49,619 bases of DNA from an uncultured Mycobacteriaceae bacterium (GCA_903927745.1 CAIYOH010000069.1:1-49619); one strand, 5' to 3'. Positions 24,827 through 33,820 are shown, counted from the first letter of the stretch. A program made the numbers and translations. Notes: generated from the letters alone by a model not told the origin.

Positions 24827-26071
24827 TCAGAGTGTTGGGAATTGGATGGGAGCCTCGACCGCGAAGCCCGGAGTGAGAGCCCCGGCCGGCAGCACAACGA
24901 CGTCAACGTATTGCGGCTTGGTGACATCCATCGCGTAGTAGTCGTGTGCCGAATCGTCGTCGAGCTGTACGTTCCCTTCCGAGTCCGTCGCCCGGACCCG
25001 AAGGAGATGTCGGCCGCGCGCGGGCTTCTCCCAGGAGAACGTCCACTCGACCCACGCGAACTTCCCGACCGGAACCCCGAGATTCGCAGGTGCCCAGGTG
25101 GTTCCGCCGTCGGTGCTGACTTCGACGCTGTGGATTGGACCAGATCCTGACCAGGCGCGACCGCGGAGTTCGACCGCGTCCGACTCCTCCACATAGCGGT
25201 AGCGGGTAAAGAAATCGGGGATCCCGGGTGGGATCATGAGGGCACGCACCTTCTGGCGTGTGCAGGGAATGCGATTGGGGTCATCGTCGTTGCTCGCGAA
25301 GCTGTACCACTTCATCTGGCCGCCCTCGAACTTCGAGGGGATCACCTCGATCGAGTCGAGCCACTTGACGTTGGTCATGCCAAGCCAGCCGGGGACCACC
25401 AATCTCAGCGGGAAGCCGTGCTGCGGCGGCAAGGTTTGCCCGTTGATCTCGTAGGCCAGGAAAACCTCTTCGGCCATCGCTTGGTCGACGGACAACGAGC
25501 GCTGGAAGTACTGGACTTGACCGCCCTGAATACCCTTGTCACGTCCTGTGAAGACGACGTCGACCGCACCTTCGGCCAGCCCTGCTTCTTCGAGCACGGC
25601 ACGAAGTGGGGTTCCCGCCCACTCGGCAGTCCCGATTGCCTCGTTGTTCCAGGGAACGTGAGTCCAGAGACGAAATTTCTGGTGCAGACGTCCATTCCCG
25701 GCGCACTCCATGGTGACCGGCATCGTGACCTTCGGCCGACTACGAATGTTCTGCATGTCCAAAGACAGCGGATTGTTTACCAGGCCCCTGACATTGACCC
25801 GATAGGTCGACTCGTCGATGTGCGGGATGTCGTAATGGATCAGGAGGTAATGCATCCCGACAGGAGTGATCGGGTAGGTCATCCCTTCCAATGGATGGCC
25901 ATGGCAACGCGACTTGAGCGTGACCTCCATCAACGTGAAGTTGTCGACCCGGTCGGTGTGGGCGAAATCGTTGTACGCAGAATCACCTGCCTCTCGGACT
26001 CCCCTCCCTGGCTTCAGATCCATGACGTAACGACGACCATCGGCGCTCGGATATTGCTGTTCGGATTCCAT
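24827..26071 (-). CDS. Molybdopterin-dependent sulfite oxidase family oxidoreductase
   Basis: This 414-residue cytoplasmic enzyme of the SUOX fold has two domains. The Mo-cofactor domain (about 60-280) contains the Mo-ligand Cys123 in MECAGNGR, WAGTPLRAVLEEAGL, GFPLRLVVPGWLGMTNVKWL and the Arg-rich cofactor pocket. The second, Ig-like dimerisation domain (about 290-405) has VELRGRAWSGSGPIHSVEVSTDGGTTWAPA. There is no Tat signal or heme domain, so it is not a SorA/SorB or a SoxC. The physiological electron acceptor is unknown. No molybdenum-cofactor genes lie nearby. The gene is isolated, with a long gap on its 5' side. Confidence 0.87.
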   Translation of the reverse strand: MESEQQYPSADGRRYVMDLKPGRGVREAGDSAYNDFAHTDRVDNFTLMEVTLKSRCHGHPLEGMTYPITPVGMHYLLIHYDIPHIDESTYRVNVRGLVNNPLSLDMQNIRSRPKVTMPVTMECAGNGRLHQKFRLWTHVPWNNEAIGTAEWAGTPLRAVLEEAGLAEGAVDVVFTGRDKGIQGGQVQYFQRSLSVDQAMAEEVFLAYEINGQTLPPQHGFPLRLVVPGWLGMTNVKWLDSIEVIPSKFEGGQMKWYSFASNDDDPNRIPCTRQKVRALMIPPGIPDFFTRYRYVEESDAVELRGRAWSGSGPIHSVEVSTDGGTTWAPANLGVPVGKFAWVEWTFSWEKPARGRHLLRVRATDSEGNVQLDDDSAHDYYAMDVTKPQYVDVVVLPAGALTPGFAVEAPIQFPTL

Positions 26072-26589
26072 GGGAACGGTCCTTTCTCAGTCGCTCGATT
26101 GCGATTGGAGATCGAAGTTAATGACAATCCGAATAGGCCGGCACACGACGGCCTGGAGGGCGGGTTGTACGCGTGGACCCAACGGTAAGAAAACGAAGAC
26201 TTCATGGTTCCCAATGCGGTGTTCCTCTGGTCTTACGACGAACTCGAGGCGAAGGGAAACCCAAGGCCTCTTTCCACGACTCGTTGGATTTTATCAGCGG
26301 GTCGCGGATGACCACCCACTCAGAATTCGGTCCGAGAAGGGCACAACCCGACACATACTCCCAGCGTTATCGCTAGAGGTCACGAGGATCAGGTCGATGT
26401 TAACCATCAAGTATCCGGTCGTTCGCACTAGAGGAGATCGGCAAGCTGAGCAGTCTGCCCGTCGGTCAGGCCGGTGATATCGCTCCAGGTGGCATCGGCC
26501 GATGGATAGTGGCCGCGGTCAACTTCGGAGCTTTTCCCAACAATGACACCGGCAGGCCAGACCTGTCGGCCTGGCCTGCTTTGTACTCA
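26072..26589. other. Gene-poor gap with possible gene remnants
   Basis: This stretch upstream of the sulfite-oxidase-like gene is less GC-rich than its surroundings. I see no complete gene. On the minus strand a frame stopping at 26428-26430 reads GHYPSADATWSDITGL then TDGQTAQLADLL with high-GC third positions, but has no start codon upstream. It looks like the C-terminal end of a lost gene. On the plus strand a 35-codon frame from 26204 (VFLWSYDELEAKGNPRP) is also mildly protein-like. Neither is called as a gene. A GCAGGCCAG/CTGGCCTGC hairpin lies at 26552-26579. Confidence 0.45.
26552..26579. terminator. Hairpin beyond the duplicated ssrA 3' end
   Basis: GCAGGCCAG (26552-26560) pairs with CTGGCCTGC (26571-26579) around a 10-base loop that can add two more CC/GG pairs. 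On the plus strand it is followed by TTTGT. It occupies the same place relative to the ssrA-like block as the hairpin after ssrA itself, and shares its GGCCAG core. Confidence 0.5.
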
Positions 26590-26590
26590 T

Positions 26591-26611
26591 GGTGGAGCTG
26601 CCGGGAATCGA
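26591..26611 (-). repeat. Duplicate of the last 21 bases of ssrA (candidate attachment site)
   Basis: These 21 bases are identical to 27346-27366, the 3' end of the tmRNA (T-arm and acceptor stem). The copies are exactly 755 bp apart. On the minus strand this copy is followed by A, so it encodes a full CCA, whereas the ssrA copy encodes CCG. Identity ends abruptly on the T-loop side. Integrases commonly use the 3' end of ssrA as an attachment site. Confidence 0.75.
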
Positions 26612-26771
26612 TCCCGCTCTAGAAAATGCCCTGAGCTGGGTAAACGCTAGATGTGGTGACGTGAAAGTACGTCTGACGAGGAGATAATACCTGCGGGAAC
26701 GCCACAGTTGTTGACGGCGTCAACAGCACTTCCAGCGCCGCTGACATGGGGACCTTGTCCACGTCACATGG

Positions 26772-27197
26772 TTAGGCGGTGAGCTTCGGGAGACCCTTGC
26801 TGATCGCGGAGGCGAGCACCTTGCCGACCAGTGTGGCGAGCCCGGGTATCGCTGAGTCGAAACCGATCGTGTAGTCCAGTCTCGTGCCGCCACTGGGGGT
26901 CGGTGTCAGCTCCTGGCGACCCCAGTGACCGCTCAGTGGAGTGCCTTTGGTGATCTTGTACTCGATAAGCGTGTTCGGCTGGGCAGTTGTGGTGGTCTCC
27001 TCGAACGCCGGAAGGGGACCAATCTTGAGGCGGCGAACCGAGCCGACGCCATTGCGCGAGGTAGCGCCGTCGCTGACGCGGGTGACCTTGGCACCGAAGA
27101 CTGGGCCGAGGTTCTCGTGCTCGGCGAGCTTGTCGAACACGGCCTGCGGGTCGGATTTGAACTCGTGGGTGACGTGGACGCGTTGGGGAGTGGCCAT
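26772..27197 (-). CDS. SRPBCC family (START-like) protein
   Basis: The product is about 141 residues. It has the SRPBCC helix-grip layout: VHVTHEFKSDPQAVFDKLAEHENLGPVFG at the start, VGSVRRLKIGP, TLIEYKITKGTPLSGHWGRQELTP, TRLDYTIGFDS and a long C-terminal helix LATLVGKVLASAISKGL. Such proteins bind hydrophobic ligands, and no specific role can be read. The ATG at 27197 is preferred over one at 27218. It is the only gene between the two copies of the ssrA 3' end. Confidence 0.8.
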   Translation of the reverse strand: MATPQRVHVTHEFKSDPQAVFDKLAEHENLGPVFGAKVTRVSDGATSRNGVGSVRRLKIGPLPAFEETTTTAQPNTLIEYKITKGTPLSGHWGRQELTPTPSGGTRLDYTIGFDSAIPGLATLVGKVLASAISKGLPKLTA

Positions 27198-27305
27198 GGG
27201 TTCGGATACTAGCGCCATTGACGAAGGCGACTCGGGGGCGTCTGAAGCTCAGCCCTACCCTGCGCCAGCACCCGGTACACGCTTGCGCGAGTGTCGACAA
27301 GACGC

Positions 27306-27336
27306 AAAACAGGCCAGGGCTTGTGGCCCTGGCCTG
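27306..27336 (-). terminator. Intrinsic terminator of ssrA
   Basis: A perfect 11-bp stem, CAGGCCAGGGC (27310-27320) with GCCCTGGCCTG (27326-27336), has a five-base loop. On the minus strand it is followed directly by TTTT (27306-27309). It lies just beyond the tmRNA 3' end. Confidence 0.8.
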
Positions 27337-27344
27337 CTGTTATT

Positions 27345-27712
27345 CGGTGGAGCTGCCGGGAATCGAACCCGGGTCCTACGGCATTCCCTCAAGACTTCTC
27401 CGTGCGCAGTCCGCTATGTCTCTACTCGGATCTCCCGGTCACGCAGACCAGCCGGGATGACGATCCCAGTCGCTGTAAGTGTCCCGATGAGTCCCGCGAC
27501 CGGACTCACCGGTGGATCCCTCTAGCTGACGCCAGGCTCCGGGCCGAGGGCTTTCCCGGTCTGACGGACTAGCTGTCGCTTAGGCAGCGAGAGCGTAGTC
27601 GCGCTGATGTGAATCGGCGCTTATAAGGTTGCATCGACGCTTACGGTGGTCTCTTGCCTGCACCGGCACGCTTCCCTTGATTCGATGCGCGAAGTCGAAA
27701 CCGTTCAGCCCC
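27345..27712 (-). ncRNA. ssrA: Transfer-messenger RNA (tmRNA)
   Basis: The RNA is about 368 nt. It starts GGGGCTGAACGGTTTCGACT at 27712 and ends with the T-arm GGTTCGATTCC and acceptor CAGCTCC A, with CC encoded and a G where the A of CCA would be. The 5' GGGGCTG and 3' CAGCTCC pair as the acceptor stem. The tag reading frame lies at 27580-27618 and encodes ADSHQRDYALAA followed by TAA, the mycobacterial degradation tag. tmRNA rescues stalled ribosomes together with SmpB, whose gene lies just upstream on the same strand. Confidence 0.97.
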
Positions 27713-27746
27713 TCGCACCCCCGCCGGTTTCCCGACGAGAACTTCC

Positions 27747-27774
27747 ATGATACGCCCTCGATAACCGGCGGCAA
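27747..27774 (-). promoter_or_regulatory. Probable ssrA promoter
   Basis: Read on the minus strand, TTGCCG (27774-27769) and TATCAT (27752-27747) are separated by 16 bp. The mature tmRNA 5' end lies 35 bases downstream of the -10 box, which leaves room for a precursor that RNase P would trim. Confidence 0.45.
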
Positions 27775-27825
27775 CGGATTTTTATTCCGCATCGGCCAGA
27801 ACACGAAGTTCAAGGCGCTGCCGGG

Positions 27826-28347
27826 TCAGGTCATGCCCTTGGCGTGGCGGCCCAGGGAACGGACCACCTCGCGCTGGGCGTCGCGACGGGCCATGTCCTG
27901 GCGTTTGTCATAGTCGCGCTTGCCGCGCGCGAGGGCGAGCTCGACCTTCACCTTCCCGTCGAAGAAATACACCGACAGGGGCACCAGCGCCAGGTTGCCA
28001 TCCCTGATCTTGCCGATCAGCCGGTCGATCTGCTGGCGGTGCAACAACAGCTTCCGCTTGCGGCGGGGCTCGTGGTTGGTCCAGCTCCCCTGCACGTACT
28101 CGGGAATGTGCATGTTGTGCAGCCAGACTTCGCCGTCGTCGACGGTGGCGAACGCGTCGGCCAACGACGCCTGGCCCATGCGCAGGCTCTTCACCTCCGT
28201 GCCCTGCAACGCCACGCCGGCCTCGAACAACTCGAGGATCGCATAGTCATGGCGCGCTTTGCGATTGGTGGAGACAACTTTTTTGATGCCCGGCTTGATG
28301 CCCGGCTTGCCGCCCGCCGCCTTGCTCCGGGGAGAGTCGTTGGCCAT
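27826..28347 (-). CDS. smpB: SsrA-binding protein SmpB
   Basis: This 173-residue tmRNA partner carries tmRNA to the stalled ribosome. It has a basic N-terminal extension ([23 protein letters not shown]), the OB-fold core ([100 protein letters not shown]) and the basic tail [18 protein letters not shown], which acts in the mRNA channel. It starts two bases after the ftsX stop. ssrA follows about 110 bp downstream. Confidence 0.97.
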   Translation of the reverse strand: MANDSPRSKAAGGKPGIKPGIKKVVSTNRKARHDYAILELFEAGVALQGTEVKSLRMGQASLADAFATVDDGEVWLHNMHIPEYVQGSWTNHEPRRKRKLLLHRQQIDRLIGKIRDGNLALVPLSVYFFDGKVKVELALARGKRDYDKRQDMARRDAQREVVRSLGRHAKGMT

Positions 28348-28349
28348 CC

Positions 28350-29243
28350 CTAGCGCCGGACGTAGAGACGCAACGTCGCATAGCCTGTCAGCGCGGCCAT
28401 CGACACGCCGAGCAGCAGCAACCAGGGAGCGATGTAGATGATGTCGGCCAAGTCGACCTTGGCGATCAAATGGGCCTGGTAGAACTGGCTCAGCGCCTTG
28501 TCCAGGAACAACGCCCGCACCAGGATCAACCCGACGATCGCGAGAACGACACCGATTGTCGCGGCGACCATCGCCTCCACCAGGAACGGCAGCTGGGTGT
28601 ACCAGCGGCTCGCGCCCACCAGCCGCATGATTCCGATCTCGGTGCGCCGCGTGTACGCCGCGACCTGAACCATGTTGGCGATCAACAGGATCGCCCCGAT
28701 GGCCTGAATGGACGCGACGGCGAAGGCGGCATTGCGCAGCCCGTCCAGAATCGCAAACAACCGGTCGATGAGTTCCTTTTGGTTGAGCACCGAAAACACC
28801 CCGGGCTGGCCAGCCATCGCGGAGTCGAAGTCCTTGTGCTGCTCGGGGTTGTCCAGTTTGACGACGAACGACGCCGGGAAGGAGTCCTTTCCGGCCACGT
28901 CTTTGTACTGCGGGAACTTCTTGATGGCGTCCGCGTAGGCGTCCTGGCGGTTGAGGAACCGCACCGACTTGACGTCCTTGCGCGCCTCGATCTTCTCTCG
29001 CAGCGCCTTACACGGGTCGGCGCCGCAGGCAGGGTCGCTGGCCGAGACGTCCTCGGTGAGGAAGACCTGCGTTTCCACCCGGTCGAGATAGATGGCGCGG
29101 GAGTTGTCGGCCAACCGGACCACCAGCAGGCCCCCGCCGAACAGGGCCAGCGAGATCGCCGTCGTCAGGATCATCGCCGCCGTCATGGTGACGTTGCGGC
29201 GAAGCCCGGCGAGGACTTCGTTGACGAGGAAGCCGAAGCGCAC
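28350..29243 (-). CDS. ftsX: Cell division ABC-like permease FtsX
   Basis: The 297-residue membrane subunit works with FtsE to control septal peptidoglycan hydrolases of the RipC type in mycobacteria. It has a first transmembrane helix ([24 protein letters not shown]) and an extracellular loop of about 120 residues with a Cys pair in [12 protein letters not shown]. Three further helices, with the FtsX signature [29 protein letters not shown] between them, complete the fold. It begins immediately after the ftsE stop. Confidence 0.96.
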   Translation of the reverse strand: MRFGFLVNEVLAGLRRNVTMTAAMILTTAISLALFGGGLLVVRLADNSRAIYLDRVETQVFLTEDVSASDPACGADPCKALREKIEARKDVKSVRFLNRQDAYADAIKKFPQYKDVAGKDSFPASFVVKLDNPEQHKDFDSAMAGQPGVFSVLNQKELIDRLFAILDGLRNAAFAVASIQAIGAILLIANMVQVAAYTRRTEIGIMRLVGASRWYTQLPFLVEAMVAATIGVVLAIVGLILVRALFLDKALSQFYQAHLIAKVDLADIIYIAPWLLLLGVSMAALTGYATLRLYVRR

Positions 29244-29936
29244 CTAACGGTCCATTCCGTAGACGCCGCGCTCTTCGTCGCGAACCAGCCTGCCCAACGA
29301 CAGTTCGATCACCCGCTGCCGCATCGAGTCAACGATGTGGTGGTCGTGGGTGGCCATCACCACCGTCGTCCCGGTGCGGTTGATGCGCTCCAACAAATCC
29401 ATGATGTCCTTACTGGTGTCCGGGTCGAGGTTGCCGGTGGGCTCGTCGGCGAGCAGCACCAGGGGCCGGTTGACGTAGGCGCGGGCGATCGCCACGCGCT
29501 GCTGCTCACCGCCCGAGAGTTCGCTCGGGAGCCGGCTGGCCTTGCCGGACAGGCCGACGGTCTCCAGCACCTCGGGCACGACCCGCTTGATCGTGTCGGG
29601 GCGTTTGCCGATGACTTCCAGCGCGAACGCGACGTTCTCGTACGCCGTCTTCTGCTGCAGCAACCGGAAGTCCTGGAACACGCATCCGATCACCTGACGC
29701 AGCTTCGGGATGTTCCGGCCGGGCAGCTTATTGACGTGGAACTTCGAGACCCGCACGTCGCCGCCGTTGGGAGTCTCCTCACCCAGCAGCAGCCGCATGA
29801 ACGTCGACTTCCCCGATCCGGACGGGCCGATCAGGAAGACGAACTCACCCTTGTCGATCTTGACGTTGACGTCGTCCAGCGCGGGGCGCGCCGACGCCTT
29901 GTACTTCTTGCTGACGTGGTCCAGGGTGATCATCAC
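29244..29936 (-). CDS. ftsE: Cell division ATP-binding protein FtsE
   Basis: The 230-residue ABC ATPase has Walker [10 protein letters not shown] at about residue 37, Q-loop FQDFRLL, signature [15 protein letters not shown], Walker [12 protein letters not shown] and H-loop ATHD. It forms the transenvelope FtsEX complex with FtsX. The gene is at the head of ftsE-ftsX-smpB, 40 bp downstream of prfB on the same strand. Confidence 0.97.
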   Translation of the reverse strand: MMITLDHVSKKYKASARPALDDVNVKIDKGEFVFLIGPSGSGKSTFMRLLLGEETPNGGDVRVSKFHVNKLPGRNIPKLRQVIGCVFQDFRLLQQKTAYENVAFALEVIGKRPDTIKRVVPEVLETVGLSGKASRLPSELSGGEQQRVAIARAYVNRPLVLLADEPTGNLDPDTSKDIMDLLERINRTGTTVVMATHDHHIVDSMRQRVIELSLGRLVRDEERGVYGMDR

Positions 29937-29976
29937 GGCACGTCAGTCTAGCCGTGCCGGGCGCCGGCGAGTGTCG

Positions 29977-31098
29977 TCAGTCGTCATCTTTTCGGTTGCG
30001 CCATCGGATTCCGGATTCCAGGAAACCGTCGATGTCTCCGGCCAGAACGCCCGCCGGGTTGCCCACCTCGTAGTCGGTGCGCAGATCCTTGACCATCTGA
30101 TAGGGGTGCAGCACGTAGGAGCGCATCTGGTTGCCCCATGAACTGCCGGCCTCGCTCTTCAGCGCGTCCAGCTCGGCACGTTCCTCGAGACGCTTGCGCT
30201 CCATCAACTTCGCCTGGAGCACCCGCATGGCCGACACCTTGTTCTGCAGCTGCGATTTTTCGTTCTGGCAGGTCACGACGACGCCCGTCGGGATATGGGT
30301 CAAACGGACCGCCGAGTCCGTGGTGTTCACCGATTGGCCCCCCGGGCCGCTGGAGCGGTACACATCAACGCGCACATCGCCTTCGGGGATCTCGATGTGG
30401 TCGGCTGTCTCGACCACCGGCAGCACCTCGACTTCGGCGAACGACGTCTGGCGCCGACTCTGGTTGTCGAACGGGCTGATGCGCACCAGCCGATGGGTGC
30501 CCTGCTCGCTGGCCAGCGTGCCGTAGGCGAAGGGGGCGTGGATGGCGAACGTCGCGCTCTTGATGCCGGCCTCTTCGGCGTAGGAGGTGTCGAACACCTC
30601 GACGGGATATTTGTGCTGCTCGGCCCACCGGACGTACATCCGCATCAGCATCTCGGCCCAGTCGGCGGCGTCCACCCCCCCGGCACCGGAGCGGATGGTG
30701 AGCAGCGCTTCGCGTTGGTCGTACTCCCCCGACAGCAGGGTGCGCACCTCGGCTACCTCGATGTCGGCGCGCAGCAGCTGCAGTTCGGCGTCGGCCTCGG
30801 CGAGCGCCTCGATCCCGCTGGCCGCGCCGGCGCCCTCTTCGGCCGCGAGCTCGTAGAGAATCGGCAGGTCGTCGAGTCGCTGCCGCAGTTCCTGGATGCG
30901 GCGCAACTCCCCCTGCGCGTGGGACAGCTCGCTGGTGACCCGCTGGGCGCGGGCCTGGTCGTCCCACAGTTTGGGATCGGATGCCTCGTGTTCGAGCGTC
31001 TCGATGCTGTGGCGCAGACCGTCCACATCCAGCACACGCTCCACCGTGGTCAGGGTGGAGTCCAGGGCGGCGATGTCGGCGAGACGGTCGGGATCCAC
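29977..31098 (-). CDS. prfB: Peptide chain release factor 2
   Basis: The 373-residue class I release factor is specific for UGA/UAA. The stop-recognition tripeptide SPF is present in [20 protein letters not shown], which distinguishes RF2 from RF1, and the peptidyl hydrolysis motif GGQ in [20 protein letters not shown]. Unlike many bacterial prfB genes, there is no programmed frameshift with an early in-frame UGA; the frame is continuous. The GTG at 31098 ([12 protein letters not shown]) was chosen because the upstream open frame is Arg-rich and lacks homology. It is divergent from fprA. Confidence 0.95.
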   Translation of the reverse strand: MDPDRLADIAALDSTLTTVERVLDVDGLRHSIETLEHEASDPKLWDDQARAQRVTSELSHAQGELRRIQELRQRLDDLPILYELAAEEGAGAASGIEALAEADAELQLLRADIEVAEVRTLLSGEYDQREALLTIRSGAGGVDAADWAEMLMRMYVRWAEQHKYPVEVFDTSYAEEAGIKSATFAIHAPFAYGTLASEQGTHRLVRISPFDNQSRRQTSFAEVEVLPVVETADHIEIPEGDVRVDVYRSSGPGGQSVNTTDSAVRLTHIPTGVVVTCQNEKSQLQNKVSAMRVLQAKLMERKRLEERAELDALKSEAGSSWGNQMRSYVLHPYQMVKDLRTDYEVGNPAGVLAGDIDGFLESGIRWRNRKDDD

Positions 31099-31193
31099 AG
31101 ACGACCACGTTACCGGCGTCCCGGCGCGGGCAGCGTTTAGCATCGAGTGATCACCGCCGGCCGTCCGGACCGGCACGACCAGAAAGCTCCACC

Positions 31194-32573
31194 ATGCGCC
31201 CGTACCACGTCGCGATCGTCGGCTCAGGTCCGTCGGGGTTCTTCGCCGCGGCATCCCTGCTGAAGGCGGCGGATGCGTCGGAGGAGTTCGATGTGGCCGT
31301 CGACATGCTGGAGATGCTGCCGACGCCGTGGGGGCTGGTGCGCTCCGGCGTCGCGCCCGACCACCCGAAGATCAAGTCGATCAGTGCGCAGTTCGAAAAG
31401 ACCGCCGAGGACCCCCGCATGCGCTTCTTCGGCAACGTCGAGGTCGGCGAGCACGTCGCCCCAGGGGAACTCGCCGAGCGCTACCACGCCGTCATCTACG
31501 CCGTCGGGGCGCAGTCCGACCGGGCACTGAACATCGCCGGGGAGGATCTGCCGCGAAGCATGTCCGCCGTCGACTTCGTGGGCTGGTACAACGCGCACCC
31601 GAGCTTCGAGAACGCCGACCCGGACCTCTCGGCATCCCGCGCCGTCGTCATCGGCAACGGCAACGTGGCGCTGGACGTCGCGCGCATCCTGGTCACCGAC
31701 CCCGACGTGCTGGGCCAGACCGACATCGCCGACCACGCCTTGGAGTCGCTGCGCCCGTGCGCCGTCGACGAGGTGGTGGTCGTCGGCCGGCGCGGGCCGC
31801 TGCAGACGGCGTTCACCACACTGGAGCTGCGGGAACTGGGGGAGCTCGAGAACGTCGACGTCGTCGTCGATCCGGCGCAGTTGGCGAGTATCACCGACGA
31901 GGATGCGGCGGCGGCGGGCAAGATCACCAAGCAGAACATCGCGGTGCTGCGCAACTATGCGCAGCGCGCACCGCGACCGGGTCACCGTCGGATCGTGTTC
32001 CGGTTTTTGACCTCACCGATCGAGATCACCGGCGACGGCCAGGTGGAGGGCATCGTGCTCGGCCGCAACGAGCTCGTCGCTGATGAGGGTGGCCGGGTGG
32101 CGGCCAGGGACACCGGCGAGCGCGAAGAGCTGCCCGCCCAGCTGGTGGTGCGGTCGGTCGGTTACCGCGGCGTACCCACCGCGGGGCTGCCGTTCGACGA
32201 CGCGACGGCGACGATTCCCCACACCGACGGGCGCGTCGAGGGGCGCCGCAACGAGTACGTCGTCGGGTGGATCAAGCGCGGGCCGTCCGGGGTGATCGGC
32301 ACCAACAAGAAGGACTCCCAGGACACGGTCGACACCCTGTTGAAGGACCTAGCGGGGATGAACGATCCGGCCGGCGCCGAGGGCCTCGCAGACTTCCCCG
32401 ACGACCACGCCACCCGGCTGGCCGACTGGCTGGCCTCACGCCAGCCGAAGCTGGTGACGTCCTCGCACTGGGAGTCCATCGACCGCCACGAGCGCACGGC
32501 CGGCGAGCCCCACGGGCGTCCCCGCGTCAAGGTGCCCAACATCGCCGAGCTGCTGCGCATCGGCCACAGCTGA
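31194..32573 (+). CDS. fprA: NADPH-ferredoxin/adrenodoxin-like reductase FprA
   Basis: This 459-residue FAD enzyme of the adrenodoxin reductase type passes electrons from NADPH to ferredoxins that serve P450s and iron handling. It has the FAD Rossmann motif [33 protein letters not shown], the NADP motif [15 protein letters not shown] with [13 protein letters not shown], and the C-terminal [23 protein letters not shown]. The position next to prfB matches the M. tuberculosis gene order. It converges on a small membrane-protein gene. Confidence 0.95.
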   Translation: MRPYHVAIVGSGPSGFFAAASLLKAADASEEFDVAVDMLEMLPTPWGLVRSGVAPDHPKIKSISAQFEKTAEDPRMRFFGNVEVGEHVAPGELAERYHAVIYAVGAQSDRALNIAGEDLPRSMSAVDFVGWYNAHPSFENADPDLSASRAVVIGNGNVALDVARILVTDPDVLGQTDIADHALESLRPCAVDEVVVVGRRGPLQTAFTTLELRELGELENVDVVVDPAQLASITDEDAAAAGKITKQNIAVLRNYAQRAPRPGHRRIVFRFLTSPIEITGDGQVEGIVLGRNELVADEGGRVAARDTGEREELPAQLVVRSVGYRGVPTAGLPFDDATATIPHTDGRVEGRRNEYVVGWIKRGPSGVIGTNKKDSQDTVDTLLKDLAGMNDPAGAEGLADFPDDHATRLADWLASRQPKLVTSSHWESIDRHERTAGEPHGRPRVKVPNIAELLRIGHS

Positions 32574-32587
32574 GCCCGGGGGCGGCC

Positions 32588-32917
32588 CTACGCGGCCGGT
32601 GGTTCGCCGGGCGCGAACGTCCAGTTGTCCGGATTCTTCGCCGAATACAGCACCGGCATCAGCTGCCCCATCGCCGGCCACTGGTCGACGTCGACAGCCA
32701 TGCGGGCGTACACCTCGTGCTCACTCACCGACGGCCCGTTGATGACCCCGGCGATGGTGACGAACTGCTGCCCGGCGACGTCGGGCCGCGGGCTGACCCC
32801 GGTGACCAGCAGCGTGCCGCTCAGCGAGCCGCCGCGGGGGCCACGCGGCAGGAACCGCTGGGCGAGCGCCACGGCCAAGACCGACGCCAGGAGGATCAGC
32901 ACACCGAATTGCCACAT
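32588..32917 (-). CDS. Small single-pass membrane protein
   Basis: The 109-residue protein has one N-terminal helix (WQFGVLILLASVLAVALAQRF) and a small beta-rich domain (GTLLVTGVSPRPDVAGQQFVTIAGVINGPSVSEHEVYARMAVDVDQWPAMGQLMPVLYSAKNPDNW). It is conserved beside hisN in mycobacteria as far as I recall, without a known role. The start at 32917 was chosen because the longer frame runs across the hisN start region on the other strand. Confidence 0.7.
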   Translation of the reverse strand: MWQFGVLILLASVLAVALAQRFLPRGPRGGSLSGTLLVTGVSPRPDVAGQQFVTIAGVINGPSVSEHEVYARMAVDVDQWPAMGQLMPVLYSAKNPDNWTFAPGEPPAA

Positions 32918-32956
32918 CCGCCCATGGTAGGACCCGGCCGTGATAGGACTGCACGC

Positions 32957-32998
32957 ATGAGCCGGGACGCATGAGCCGAAACCCATGAGTCGAGACGA
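32957..32998 (+). repeat. Three 14-bp direct repeats each carrying ATG at the hisN start
   Basis: ATGAGCCGGGACGC (32957), ATGAGCCGAAACCC (32971) and ATGAGTCGAGACGA (32985) are head to tail with a 14-bp period. The first two ATGs open five-codon frames (MSRDA and MSRNP) whose TGA stops overlap the next ATG. Only the third ATG continues into hisN. Confidence 0.75.
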
Positions 32999-33767
32999 TC
33001 TGACGCTGGCGCTGGCGCTGGCCGACCGCGCCGACGCCCTGACCACGGCCCGGTTCGGTGCCCTCGACCTGCGCGTGGACACCAAGCCGGACCTCACGCC
33101 GGTGACCGACGCCGACCGCGCGGTCGAGACCGACCTGCGCGAGACGCTCGCCCGGGAACGGCCCGACGACGGCGTCGTGGGCGAGGAGTTCGGGGGGACG
33201 ACTTCCTTCTCCGGACGCCAGTGGGTCATCGACCCGATCGACGGCACCAAAAACTTCGTGCGCGGCGTTCCGGTGTGGGCCAGCTTAATAGCGCTGCTCG
33301 AGGACGGCGTCCCCGTGGTCGGCGCGGTCAGCGCCCCGGCGCTGCAGCGCCGGTGGTGGGCGGCGCGCGGACGGGGGGCCTTCGTCGCGGTGGACGGCGC
33401 TCCACCGCGCCGCCTGTCGGTGTCGTCGGTAGCCGACCTGGGTTCGGCCAGCCTGTCGTTTTCCAGCCTGACGGGCTGGGCGCAACTCGGTGTGCGGGAA
33501 CGCTTCATCGACTTGACCGACGCCGTGTGGCGGGTCCGCGCCTTCGGCGACTTCCTGTCCTACTGCCTCGTCGCCGAGGGGGCGGTCGACATCGCCGCCG
33601 AACCGGAGGTGTCGGTGTGGGACCTCGCCGCGCTCGACATCCTGGTCCGCGAGGCCGGCGGGACGCTGACGGGCCTGGACGGCACGGGCGGGCCGCACCA
33701 GGGCAGCGCCGTGGCGACCAACGGCGCCCTCCACCAGCGGGTGCTCGACAGCCTCGGCGCCCTGTGA
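32985..33767 (+). CDS. hisN: Histidinol-phosphatase, inositol-monophosphatase family
   Basis: This 260-residue Mg-dependent phosphatase belongs to the inositol monophosphatase fold. The metal ligands are visible: Glu-Glu in [19 protein letters not shown] (Asp-x-x-Asp) and the late [15 protein letters not shown] with its Asp. The family member at this locus (equivalent of Rv3137) acts as the histidinol-phosphatase of His synthesis; other IMPase-type activities cannot be excluded by sequence. Its ATG is the third of three repeated start-like units. Confidence 0.85.
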   Translation: MSRDDLTLALALADRADALTTARFGALDLRVDTKPDLTPVTDADRAVETDLRETLARERPDDGVVGEEFGGTTSFSGRQWVIDPIDGTKNFVRGVPVWASLIALLEDGVPVVGAVSAPALQRRWWAARGRGAFVAVDGAPPRRLSVSSVADLGSASLSFSSLTGWAQLGVRERFIDLTDAVWRVRAFGDFLSYCLVAEGAVDIAAEPEVSVWDLAALDILVREAGGTLTGLDGTGGPHQGSAVATNGALHQRVLDSLGAL

Positions 33768-33790
33768 CTGAGCTAACACCGGGCGGCTAA

Positions 33791-33806
33791 CTTACTCCGA
33801 AGTAAG
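33791..33806. promoter_or_regulatory. Palindromic operator upstream of fadE24
   Basis: The arms CTTACT and AGTAAG are perfect and separated by four bases. The element lies 14 bp before the ATG at 33821. The size and symmetry fit a TetR-family fatty-acid-type regulator, but the cognate protein is not in this window. Confidence 0.55.
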
Positions 33807-33820
33807 ATTGAGGCATCGGT

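Noticed and set aside
26070..26477. 135-codon plus-strand frame after the sulfite oxidase gene
   Set aside because: No domain character, composition unlike neighbours and no ribosome site; treated as non-coding.
26764..27300. 178-codon minus-strand frame over the SRPBCC gene
   Set aside because: Arg/Pro/His-rich shadow in another frame; the SRPBCC frame has clear domain character.
27580..27813. 77-codon frame ending in ADSHQRDYALAA as a protein gene
   Set aside because: The end is the tmRNA tag; the upstream part is ssrA leader and promoter and is not translated from its own start.
29977..31098. Programmed +1 frameshift in prfB
   Set aside because: The RF2 frame is continuous from the GTG start, with no early in-frame UGA.
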